Shown here in pieces: positions 1 to 5,305 of a stretch of 5,305 nt of DNA. Source of the stretch: an uncultured Planctomycetaceae bacterium (lineage in GTDB: Bacteria; Planctomycetota; Planctomycetia; Planctomycetales; Planctomycetaceae). Location: positions 1 through 5,305 of the forward strand of contig CAIUHT010000438.1 of assembly GCA_903898975.1 (NCBI GenBank). Direction: 5' to 3'. Position numbers and translations under genes: made by a program. Under the pieces are notes generated by a model that ran no database searches, had not been told where the DNA came from, and saw nothing but the letters and a program-made list of their open reading frames with translations. Within the stretch, counting starts at the first letter, position 1; every line of letters starts with the position of its first letter.

Positions 1-1554
1 GATCAGTACCAGGCCAACATCCGCAAGATCCTCGAGCGGGTCCGGACCGACCTCCCCGACTGCGAGTTCCTCCTTGTCGCCCCCATGCTGGGAAATCGCG
101 ACTGGACCACCCTCAAGCCCGAACTCTTCCCCCAGTACCGCGAAAAGCTCCGCGAACTGACCGGCCCCGGTGTCGCCCTTGCCGATCTCACCTCGGTCTG
201 GGAACAGTTCCTCGAACACAAGCTCGATTGGGATCAGACCGGGAATGGTGTGAATCACCCCAACGACTGGGGCCACCGGGTCTACACCCAGGTGCTCGCC
301 GCTCAACTCGACCCGCGCGGAGAGATCCAGCCCGCCGGGGAACCCGCGGCCAAAGTCAGCGCCGGCCCCCTGCAGTTCGAAGAACAGCGCCTGCTGTCGA
401 ACTACACCTACTCGTACGCCTGCGCGGTCGCCGACCTCGACGGTGACGGCGACCTCGACATCACCTCCGCCGATGCCGAACCCAACAGCAACCTCTACAT
501 GCTGCGGAATGACCGGGCCGCCGCCGGTGGGCGGGAGTTCGCACTGGGCTACATCCAGCGCCACACCGGCGCAGCCGAGCAGGCGGTCCGCATGGAACGC
601 CATGCGATTGGCGACGTCAATGGCGATGGGCGCCCCGACATCGTGATTGTCGACAACCTGAAATGGGACCTGCGGTGGTTCGAAAACCCCGGTCCCGAGC
701 GACTGACCCAGGCGTGGCCCCGGCACCGCGTCTGCGAAGCGGGGGGGCTGCCCGGAGCCTATGACGTCGATCTCGCCGACGTCGATGGCGATGGCGATCT
801 CGACATCGCCGCCTCGAGTTGGCGCTTCGGCCAGCGATTTGACTGGTACGAAAACATCGGCCGCCCCGGACGCGGAACCGAGTGGATAAGACACGAGATC
901 GCTGGCGAAGCCCAGGAGACCCGGGCGGTGGTCTTCGCCGACTTCAACCGCGACGGTCGCCCCGACCTGCTGGGGACCTCCCGCACCGGGAATCGAGTGC
1001 TCTGGTTCGCCAACCCCCGCGACCCGGTCGCCGACCGCTGGGCCCCGCAGCTGATTGACTCCGAAACCATCGCCCCGGCTCATGCCCACGCGGTCGACCT
1101 CGATCGCGATGGCGATCTCGACGTGCTGCTGGCCGCGGGCATCGCCGCCGCCGTCGCCAACGACTCTCCCCAGTCGCATCGGATCGCGTGGTACGAGAAT
1201 CTCGGCCAGCCCGGGCTGGGGACCGAGTGGCGACGACACGACATCGCAGCGGCTTTCCCCCAGGGGTTCGAGGCGGTCGCGGGCGATCTCGACGGTGACG
1301 GGGACCTCGACGTCGCCGCCACGGGATGGAGTCCCCAGGGATGCCTGGTGTGGTTCGAGAACGCGGGCGATCCCCGCCAGCCCTGGAGCCGGCACGACCT
1401 CAAGACCCCGTGGTCGAACGCCGTGACGCTGGTCATCGCCGACGTGGACGGCGACCAGCGTCCCGACATCCTGGCGTGTGCCGAGCGCGGGGCGAATGAA
1501 CTCCGCCTCTGGCGGAATCTTGGACCGTCAGCCCCCCGGCCAGCCAATCGCTGA
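1..1554 (+). CDS. SGNH/GDSL-type hydrolase fused to a seven-repeat VCBS/FG-GAP beta-propeller (5' partial)
   Basis: The frame is open from the first base, so the gene begins upstream; the ATG at 85 is internal. In-window residues 1-95 read as the end of an SGNH/GDSL-type hydrolase: a helix, then a strand (EFLLVAPMLGN), then the C-terminal block NHPNDWGHRVY, where His86 is the likely catalytic histidine. The nucleophile Ser and the Gly/Asn blocks would lie outside the window. From about residue 120 there are seven Asp-rich calcium-type motifs (DxDGDGDxD and variants) at residues 145, 205, 260, 314, 366, 429 and 481, spaced 52-63 residues. Most are followed by a W-F/Y-E-N-x-G strand. Seven repeats suit a seven-bladed propeller. 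Such proteins are usually exported and bind ligands or surfaces through the propeller; the hydrolase would be expected to act on an ester, perhaps an acetylated glycan. Substrate and export are inferred, because the N-terminus is not visible. The gene converges on the SDR gene, with 34 bp between them. Confidence 0.88.
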   Translation, partial: DQYQANIRKILERVRTDLPDCEFLLVAPMLGNRDWTTLKPELFPQYREKLRELTGPGVALADLTSVWEQFLEHKLDWDQTGNGVNHPNDWGHRVYTQVLAAQLDPRGEIQPAGEPAAKVSAGPLQFEEQRLLSNYTYSYACAVADLDGDGDLDITSADAEPNSNLYMLRNDRAAAGGREFALGYIQRHTGAAEQAVRMERHAIGDVNGDGRPDIVIVDNLKWDLRWFENPGPERLTQAWPRHRVCEAGGLPGAYDVDLADVDGDGDLDIAASSWRFGQRFDWYENIGRPGRGTEWIRHEIAGEAQETRAVVFADFNRDGRPDLLGTSRTGNRVLWFANPRDPVADRWAPQLIDSETIAPAHAHAVDLDRDGDLDVLLAAGIAAAVANDSPQSHRIAWYENLGQPGLGTEWRRHDIAAAFPQGFEAVAGDLDGDGDLDVAATGWSPQGCLVWFENAGDPRQPWSRHDLKTPWSNAVTLVIADVDGDQRPDILACAERGANELRLWRNLGPSAPRPANR

Positions 1555-1556
1555 TC

Positions 1557-1577
1557 GGGGTTTGGGGTTCGGGGTTC
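1557..1577. repeat. Three-copy G-rich heptamer tandem repeat between convergent genes
   Basis: Three consecutive heptamers read GGGGTTT, GGGGTTC and GGGGTTC just after the stop of the propeller gene. The last copy is followed by a C-rich stretch, and CGGGG at 1570-1574 can pair with CCCCG at 1583-1587, which is followed by TTT. That stem is only 5 bp, so a terminator function is possible but weak. Only three G4 runs lie on the plus strand, so a four-run intramolecular quadruplex is not directly supported. Function unknown. Confidence 0.5.
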
Positions 1578-1588
1578 GCCCGCCCCGT

Positions 1589-2341
1589 TTACATCGTGCG
1601 GCCGCCGTCGACCACGAGGCATTGGCCCGTGGTCAGCGTGGTGCTGCAGGCGAGGTAGTACACCGATTCCGCAATGTCCTCGGGTTGAGCCGGACGGGGA
1701 AGGGGATAGCTGGCGGTTCGCGCCTGCAACTCCTGCTCGGTGAGCACCGCCCGCAACCAGCGCGAATCGACGGGGCCGGGACAGACGGCGTTGACCCGCA
1801 CCTGCGGGGCCAAGGCTCGCGCCAGTGAGCGGGTCAGGGTGTTGAGCGCCCCCTTGCTGGCGGCGTAGGCAATGCAGGAACCCTCCCCGCCAATCCCCGC
1901 CACAGAGCTGACCGAGACGACGTTCCCCCCGGGGGTCCGCTTCAGCAGGGGAGTGGCCGCCCGCACACAGAAAAACGGCCCCTTGAGGTTCACCTGCAGG
2001 ATCCGATCCCACTTCTCTTCAGACATCGACTCGAGATCCGCGTGCTCGATGAACCACGTGCAGGCGGCGTTGTTCACCAGCACGTCGAGGCGGCCGAATT
2101 CCCGCTCGACCCGCGCAAACAACTCCCGAACCTGGGTGTCGTCCCCCACATCCGCCGCGATCGCCACTCCCCGCGTCCCCAGCGATTCAATCTCGGCGAC
2201 TGTCTGGGCCGCCTCGCTGGCGCTCCGCGAGTAGTTCACCACCACATCGAAACCGGCTCGGGCGAATCGCAATCCGCAGGCCCGTCCAATGCCTGTCGCC
2301 CCGCCCGTCACCACCACCACCCGCCGTTCCGACGCTGTCAT
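1589..2341 (-). CDS. SDR family NAD(P)-dependent oxidoreductase
   Basis: A complete 250-residue classical short-chain dehydrogenase/reductase, the normal size for the family. The Rossmann cofactor motif TGGATGIG is at residues 12-19. Asp64-Val65 sits at the adenine-contact position and the NNAA motif is at 90-93. The catalytic tetrad is complete: Asn118, Ser146, Tyr159 and Lys163, with the Y-x3-K spacing intact. The CPGPV stretch and the C-terminal VDGG are also classical. Asn36-Tyr-Ser-Arg39 after the second beta strand resembles FabG-like NADP(H)-preferring enzymes, so NADP(H) is the likelier cofactor. It should be a soluble cytoplasmic oxidoreductase acting on an alcohol/ketone or 3-oxoacyl-type substrate. 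FabG-like, glucose-dehydrogenase-like or other SDR roles cannot be separated by sequence alone, and no fatty-acid synthesis genes are adjacent. The ATG at 2341 is chosen because GGGAG lies nine bases upstream and the first beta strand starts immediately. It is transcribed away from the membrane operon. Confidence 0.95.
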   Translation of the reverse strand: MTASERRVVVVTGGATGIGRACGLRFARAGFDVVVNYSRSASEAAQTVAEIESLGTRGVAIAADVGDDTQVRELFARVEREFGRLDVLVNNAACTWFIEHADLESMSEEKWDRILQVNLKGPFFCVRAATPLLKRTPGGNVVSVSSVAGIGGEGSCIAYAASKGALNTLTRSLARALAPQVRVNAVCPGPVDSRWLRAVLTEQELQARTASYPLPRPAQPEDIAESVYYLACSTTLTTGQCLVVDGGRTM

Positions 2342-2350
2342 CGCTGGTTA

Positions 2351-2355
2351 CTCCC
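2351..2355 (-). promoter_or_regulatory. Ribosome binding site of the SDR gene
   Basis: GGGAG on the minus strand, nine bases before the ATG at 2341. It is the clearest Shine-Dalgarno sequence in the window and fixes the start of the SDR gene. The two membrane genes have no comparable purine tract. Confidence 0.65.
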
Positions 2356-2408
2356 GCGGCCCCGGCACCCCGGCGACTCGCTGCCCTTGGTTCTCTCGGC
2401 TTGCGGGG

Positions 2409-2437
2409 CTGAAATTTCCCGCCGGGCGCAGTATAAA
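2409..2437 (+). promoter_or_regulatory. Candidate sigma70-type promoter for the membrane operon, overlapping the SDR promoter
   Basis: CTGAAA (2409-2414, four of six -35 consensus bases), a 17-base spacer, then TATAAA (2432-2437, five of six). Its -10 shares four bases with the -10 of the minus-strand SDR promoter. A start near 2444 would give a leader of roughly 105 bases before the ATG at 2551. The -35 is mediocre, and planctomycete promoter rules are poorly known, so this is weaker than the minus-strand call. Confidence 0.4.
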
Positions 2438-2457
2438 CCGACCCGCGGGGTTCTCAA
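2430..2457 (-). promoter_or_regulatory. Sigma70-type promoter for the SDR gene
   Basis: On the minus strand, TTGAGA (2457-2452, five of six consensus bases) is followed after 16 bases by TATACT (2435-2430, five of six). This stands out in GC-rich surroundings. Transcription would begin near 2423 and give a leader of about 80 bases before the ATG at 2341. The start point is inferred from -10 spacing. No operator is evident. Confidence 0.65.
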
Positions 2458-2550
2458 TCCCCACCCGCCCCCGGATTGGGCGGCCTCCCCTGTCTCCTGG
2501 TTTCGCACGGACGCGTCACCGCGCCCGGCTGGCTTTTGCCCCGGCTCTCC

Positions 2551-3612
2551 ATGAATCTCCCCGCTGCACCGGCCCAACGCCTCCCGGCGTGGCTCTGGCC
2601 GGCCATCAAGTGGGGCCTGTTTGCCCTGGTGCTCTGGTCTGTCAGTCGACAGGCCTGGCAGATGGGCCACAGCATCGAAGACCAACCGACCTCCATCCGC
2701 TGGTCGTGGGTCGCGCTCTCGGGGTTCCTGGCGGTCGCGGCCTGGATTCCCTCGATCTGGTACTGGCAACGCCTGCTGGCGGCCTTCCACTGCCATGTCC
2801 CGTGGTTCCCCCTGACCCACTCGTACTACGTCGGCCACCTGGGCAAATACGTGCCGGGCAAGGCGGCGGTGATTGTCATTCGCACCGCTCTCCTGCGGTC
2901 GTTCGGCCTCGGCCCCGCCGTGGGAGCGTACACCGTCACCACCGAGGCGCTCACCTATATGGCCGCCGGGCTCACCAATGCGGCTGCCCTGCTCCCCTTC
3001 GCTGCCGCACAACTGCCGCAACTCCCGTGGCTGCAGACCATCGCCTCCCGGCCGCTGCTGCGCGGGCTGCTCCCCGTCGCTGTGGGAGCGATCGGGGTGC
3101 TGCTGCTTGTCGCGGGCTCGGGTCAATTCGTAAGGTTGGCCCAGCGGGCGGCGGTCCAGCGCGGGGGCGACCCCCAGGCATTTCCCCCCCTGCCCCGAGG
3201 GCTGTTGCTGCAAGGGTTCCTGGTGTTTGTCGCCGCCTGGTGGCTGCAGGGGGCCAGCCTCGGAGCCGCCGTGGCCGCCGCCAGCCCCACCCTGCCCAGC
3301 CTGGCCGATTGGCCGCGCTGGACCGGGGCCGCGGCACTGGCGCTGGTCGGGGGCTTTCTCGCCCTGTTCGCCCCGGGTGGTCTCGGGGTTCGTGAAGCGG
3401 TGCTGCTGAGTTTGCTGTCGCACATGGAGCCCCGAGCGGCTCTCTTGGCCACGGTCCTCTGGCGGGCCGCCAGCCTGGTCGCCGAACTGGCCATCTGCGG
3501 CCTGCTGGAAGTCGCCCGCTGGGGACTTCGTATCTCGCCCCGACTGCCCCCCCAGCCCCTCGCCCTGACCCTGGGCTCGGGTCTTGCTGCCTGCCTGGCG
3601 GGCCTGCCATGA
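2551..3612 (+). CDS. Lysylphosphatidylglycerol synthase transmembrane (UPF0104 / LPG_synthase_TM) family protein
   Basis: A 353-residue integral membrane protein with roughly eight hydrophobic segments, around residues 17-33, 52-71, 123-155, 168-194, 217-244, 257-274, 283-320 and 337-352. Two conserved-looking blocks support the family. YYVGHLGKYVPGKAA near residues 92-106 matches the polar G-x-x-x-P-G loop. PGGLGVRE at 275-282 matches the C-terminal P-G-G-x-G-x-x-E loop. It resembles the flippase-like half of MprF, but the soluble aminoacyl-transferase domain is absent, so lipid aminoacylation by this protein alone is unlikely. Related stand-alone proteins are annotated as flippase-like or of unknown function; lipid translocation is an inference. 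A TTG at 2476 would add 25 residues. The ATG at 2551 is preferred because the protein then starts shortly before the first membrane segment, but no clear Shine-Dalgarno precedes either. The stop overlaps the start of the next gene by four bases. Confidence 0.82.
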   Translation: MNLPAAPAQRLPAWLWPAIKWGLFALVLWSVSRQAWQMGHSIEDQPTSIRWSWVALSGFLAVAAWIPSIWYWQRLLAAFHCHVPWFPLTHSYYVGHLGKYVPGKAAVIVIRTALLRSFGLGPAVGAYTVTTEALTYMAAGLTNAAALLPFAAAQLPQLPWLQTIASRPLLRGLLPVAVGAIGVLLLVAGSGQFVRLAQRAAVQRGGDPQAFPPLPRGLLLQGFLVFVAAWWLQGASLGAAVAAASPTLPSLADWPRWTGAAALALVGGFLALFAPGGLGVREAVLLSLLSHMEPRAALLATVLWRAASLVAELAICGLLEVARWGLRISPRLPPQPLALTLGSGLAACLAGLP

Positions 3613-4361
3613 ATCGACGCCATAAGTCCCGCAAGAAACGCCATGGGCATCCCCACCGCCGGGTGGCCCACCTGCAGGCGATGTTCGCCCGCCCCACCCC
3701 TCCAACGCCCGGCCGACTGTTCGACTATCCCCCGGAGCAGTCCGCCGCCGAAGAGCGCGTGAACGCGTTCACCCATGGCGTCGCCGCACTGGCCACCCTG
3801 CTCGCCACGCCGTGGCTCGTCTGGCTCGCCTGGCACCGGTCAGGCTGGCTGATGGCCGCTGGTTGCCTGCTCTACGCCGGGTCACTGGCCGCCGTCTTCA
3901 CCTGCTCGGCCCTCTCGCACTGGGTCGAGCCTCCCCGGCTGAGGCACCTGTTTCGCACGCTCGACCAGGCGGCGATCTACCTGCTCACCGCGGGGAGTTT
4001 CACCCCCTACTTCCTCAAGTACCTGAATGCCGAGGGGTGGTACCTGATGCTCCCCGCCCTGTGGGTGCTGGCCCTGCTGATGGCTTGGGACAAGCTCCGA
4101 GGGGCGCGGGTCAATTCCATTTCCATTCCCTCCCATGTCGCGCTGGGGGCGTTTCCGTTCATCGCCATTCCCCGGATGTCGGCGGTCATGCCCACGGGAG
4201 TTCTCGCCCTCACCACCGCCACCGTCGCCTGCTACCTCGTCGGCCTGGCCTTCCTCATCTACGACCACCACGTCCGGTACTACCATGCCGCCTGGCATGT
4301 GCTGGTAATCATCGGCTGCTTCTTCACCTTTATCGGGATCCCCCTCTACGTCCTCGATTAG
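3609..4361 (+). CDS. hlyIII: Hemolysin III / PAQR family membrane protein (TrhA-like)
   Basis: A complete 250-residue protein with about seven membrane segments from residue 57 to the C-terminus. All three signature motifs of the PAQR/HlyIII superfamily are present: E49-x2-N52-x3-H56 before the first helix, S100-x3-H104 after the second, and H226-x3-H230 in the last. Asp119 (LDQAAIYLLTAGSFTPY) is also conserved. These residues form the intramembrane metal site in the family, where hydrolase activity on lipid amides has been shown for some eukaryotic members. Bacterial members are linked to membrane homeostasis, and the hemolysin name comes from one Bacillus protein, so toxicity should not be assumed. 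The start overlaps the upstream stop as ATGA, implying translational coupling. The first 35 residues are an unusual Arg/Lys/His-rich extension; a start at Met25 (3681) would shorten it, but the ATGA overlap favours 3609. Confidence 0.92.
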   Translation: MNRRHKSRKKRHGHPHRRVAHLQAMFARPTPPTPGRLFDYPPEQSAAEERVNAFTHGVAALATLLATPWLVWLAWHRSGWLMAAGCLLYAGSLAAVFTCSALSHWVEPPRLRHLFRTLDQAAIYLLTAGSFTPYFLKYLNAEGWYLMLPALWVLALLMAWDKLRGARVNSISIPSHVALGAFPFIAIPRMSAVMPTGVLALTTATVACYLVGLAFLIYDHHVRYYHAAWHVLVIIGCFFTFIGIPLYVLD

Positions 4362-4695
4362 GGGGAGAGGCGGCCGCGTGATTGACGAGCCACCGGGCAG
4401 GTAACGCGATCCCCGTGTGGAGTTCCCCGTGTTGGCGCTCGCGTTCGCGGGTCAATCACCGACAGGTCAGTCGGACTCGCGGATTCGTTCACCCGATTGC
4501 GAGCACCCGCAACGCGCTGGTCGCAGGCTTGCCGGATTGGGGCTTGCCGGGTTCGCCCGCGTGGTGCCCGGAGAGGGCGCCCGGGCAGAGGCGGCCCCTG
4601 CCTGTCGAACGCCGTCGGCCCAAGGATGACGCGATTCCCCGGCGGCGTGCCGAATCCGCTCGCGGACTGCGACTCGGGCAGGTTCGATCCAGCGC
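4362..4695. other. Intergenic region with no convincing gene; small direct and inverted repeats
   Basis: This is the gap between the convergent HlyIII and DUF1501 genes. Open frames across it have arbitrary composition and no recognisable motif, and one runs straight through the downstream terminator. Visible structure is modest. A 9-bp inverted repeat GTGATTGAC (4378-4386) / GTCAATCAC (4451-4459) begins 17 bases after the HlyIII stop. A second 9-bp inverted repeat is GCGGATTCG (4479-4487) / CGAATCCGC (4651-4659). Two hairpins share bases: 4565-4571 with 4581-4587, and 4584-4591 with 4595-4602 (one mismatch). No tRNA or known ncRNA was recognised. In sequence this rich in G+C, several such repeats are expected by chance. 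Confidence 0.6.
4526..4555. repeat. Two-copy 15-bp tandem repeat
   Basis: GGCTTGCCGGATTGG is followed directly by GGCTTGCCGGGTTCG, identical at 13 of 15 positions. It lies in the non-coding gap after the HlyIII gene. It may be a short slippage duplication; no function can be assigned. Confidence 0.55.
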
Positions 4696-4727
4696 AAAAA
4701 AAACCCGCAGGGCCAGCCTGCGGGTTT
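4696..4727 (-). terminator. Strong intrinsic terminator of the DUF1501 gene
   Basis: Read on the minus strand, an 11-bp perfect stem (4727-4717 with 4711-4701; core CCCGCAGG/CCTGCGGG flanked by AAA/TTT) closes a 5-base loop and runs into eight consecutive T (4703-4696). It starts 38 bases after the DUF1501 stop at 4766. On the plus strand the stem is followed only by TTTCCATTT, so it could also stop HlyIII read-through, but less efficiently. Confidence 0.92.
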
Positions 4728-4765
4728 CCATTTCTGCGCGCCGGGTGCGCCCTGTGCAGCCTTGA

Positions 4766-5305
4766 TCAGCTCACCAGGTCGCGGATCGGCTTGCCCGTCT
4801 CCACCAGCGACACGGGGCGTCCGGCGGGGTTCGTCACCTGCATCGACGGCGAAATGCCCAGCACATTCAGCACGGTCGCCGACAGATCCTGGGGCGTCAC
4901 GGGCTGAGACTTCGGCGTCTCGGCCTTCGAACTCGACTCGCCCACCACCTGCCCCATTCGCAGCCCACCCCCCGCCAGGGCCAGCGTGCTCAGCGGCGCC
5001 CAGTGATCTCGTCCCGCGTTCTTGTTCACGCGCGGCGTCCGTCCAAACTCCCCGGTGATCACCAGCAGAATGTTTTCACTTTGACCGCGCTCGGCGACAT
5101 CGTCGAGGAAGGCCGAAACCGCCTGGTCCACAATCGGGGCCCGACGCTCGAAACCTTTCTGAATCGCATTGTGCATGTCCCAACCGCCGAAGCTGACGGT
5201 CACAAACCCGCACCCCGCCTCGCACAACCGGCGGGCCACCAGCATCTGCTGCCCCAGGTCTTTGCCGTATTTGTCGAGCAGGGGCTTCGGCTCTTTCGAC
5301 AGATC
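4766..5305 (-). CDS. DUF1501 domain-containing protein (5' partial)
   Basis: The frame is open to the window edge, so these 179 residues are the C-terminal part of a protein that usually has about 420-490 residues; the ATG at 5245 is internal. Counting from the edge, the piece holds the family landmarks in order: the L-x-x-R-x-x-E-x-G helix ending in CGFVTVSFGGWDMH (residues 32-45), the ITGEFGRTP strand and loop (83-91), and GRDHW (98-102). The C-terminal tail carries PQDLSATVLNVLGI and GRPV-x-LVETGKPI. DUF1501 is related to the alkaline phosphatase/sulfatase fold. Asp43, His45, Asp100 and His101 are plausible metal ligands, though no reaction is established for the family. Such proteins are abundant in planctomycetes, often carry a Tat signal and are often encoded next to DUF1549/DUF1553 cytochrome-type proteins. 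Neither the N-terminus nor that neighbour is visible here. The gene ends its transcript at the strong terminator downstream. Confidence 0.92.
   Translation of the reverse strand, partial: DLSKEPKPLLDKYGKDLGQQMLVARRLCEAGCGFVTVSFGGWDMHNAIQKGFERRAPIVDQAVSAFLDDVAERGQSENILLVITGEFGRTPRVNKNAGRDHWAPLSTLALAGGGLRMGQVVGESSSKAETPKSQPVTPQDLSATVLNVLGISPSMQVTNPAGRPVSLVETGKPIRDLVS

Noticed and set aside
741..747. Run of seven G in the propeller gene, with similar seven-C runs at 3184-3190 and 3547-3553, as possible phase-variation tracts or sequencing errors
   Set aside because: The frames continue with correct family motifs on both sides of each run, and seven-base runs are unremarkable at this G+C content.
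433..1470. Recurrent GAC/GGC/GAT-rich DNA repeats as a possible DNA-level tandem array
   Set aside because: They are explained by the seven Asp/Gly-rich protein motifs and are spaced by whole propeller blades; the intervening DNA is not repeated.
1080..2012. Minus-strand open frame (310 codons) spanning the propeller gene's 3' end and the SDR gene
   Set aside because: It is out of frame with the SDR gene on the same strand, crosses two real genes and shows no recognisable motif.
2476..2550. TTG start that would extend the LPG_synthase_TM protein by 25 residues
   Set aside because: No Shine-Dalgarno precedes it and the added residues show no family-like feature. The ATG at 2551 gives a normal short cytoplasmic lead before the first membrane segment.
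2338..3705. Long minus-strand open frame (455 codons) opposite the membrane operon
   Set aside because: Its translation is Gly/Gln/Arg/Pro-rich low-complexity sequence with no domain or hydrophobic pattern. It overlaps two well-supported plus-strand genes and part of the promoter region, as expected of an antisense shadow in GC-rich DNA.
4676..4696. GGTTCGATCC resembling a tRNA T-arm
   Set aside because: The five bases on each side do not pair beyond the first base pair, and no acceptor, D-arm or anticodon arm can be found upstream.
4382..4765. Plus-strand open frame (127 codons) in the gap after the HlyIII gene
   Set aside because: Arg/Pro/Ser-rich composition, no motif, no ribosome binding site, and it reads through the terminator hairpin and its A tract.

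Overview
The window is about two-thirds G+C and reads as chromosomal DNA from a planctomycete (Planctomycetota), probably uncultured. This is inferred from gene content: a DUF1501 protein, an SGNH-hydrolase/VCBS-FG-GAP propeller fusion and a planctomycete-like LPG_synthase_TM membrane protein lie within 5.3 kb of each other. Both ends are GATC and both terminal genes are cut there, so the piece may be a cloned restriction fragment rather than a natural unit.

Layout, left to right. (1) 1-1554, plus strand: the 3' part of a gene for a probably exported protein, with the end of an SGNH/GDSL-type hydrolase domain followed by seven Asp-rich VCBS/FG-GAP repeats that fit a seven-bladed beta-propeller. 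(2) 1555-1588: a short convergent gap with a G-rich heptamer repeat. (3) 1589-2341, minus strand: a complete short-chain dehydrogenase/reductase with an intact active site. (4) 2342-2550: a divergent intergenic region with a good sigma70-type promoter for the SDR gene. Its -10 overlaps a weaker plus-strand -10, so one AT-rich octamer may serve both directions. (5) 2551-3612 and 3609-4361, plus strand: a two-gene membrane operon with a 4-bp ATGA overlap, encoding an LPG_synthase_TM-family protein without the MprF catalytic domain and an HlyIII/PAQR protein with all conserved metal-site residues. (6) 4362-4765: about 400 bp without a convincing gene, ending in a strong intrinsic terminator for the minus strand. 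(7) 4766-5305, minus strand: the C-terminal 179 residues of a DUF1501 protein cut by the window edge.

The two membrane genes are the only pair clearly expressed together, and membrane lipid transport or homeostasis is the most natural shared theme. The flanking propeller and DUF1501 proteins are typical planctomycete exported proteins with no demonstrated link to that pair. I see no mobile element, CRISPR array, rRNA or tRNA. I found no clear new defence or metabolic system. The observations most worth checking are the symmetric divergent promoter, the membrane operon and the hydrolase-propeller fusion.
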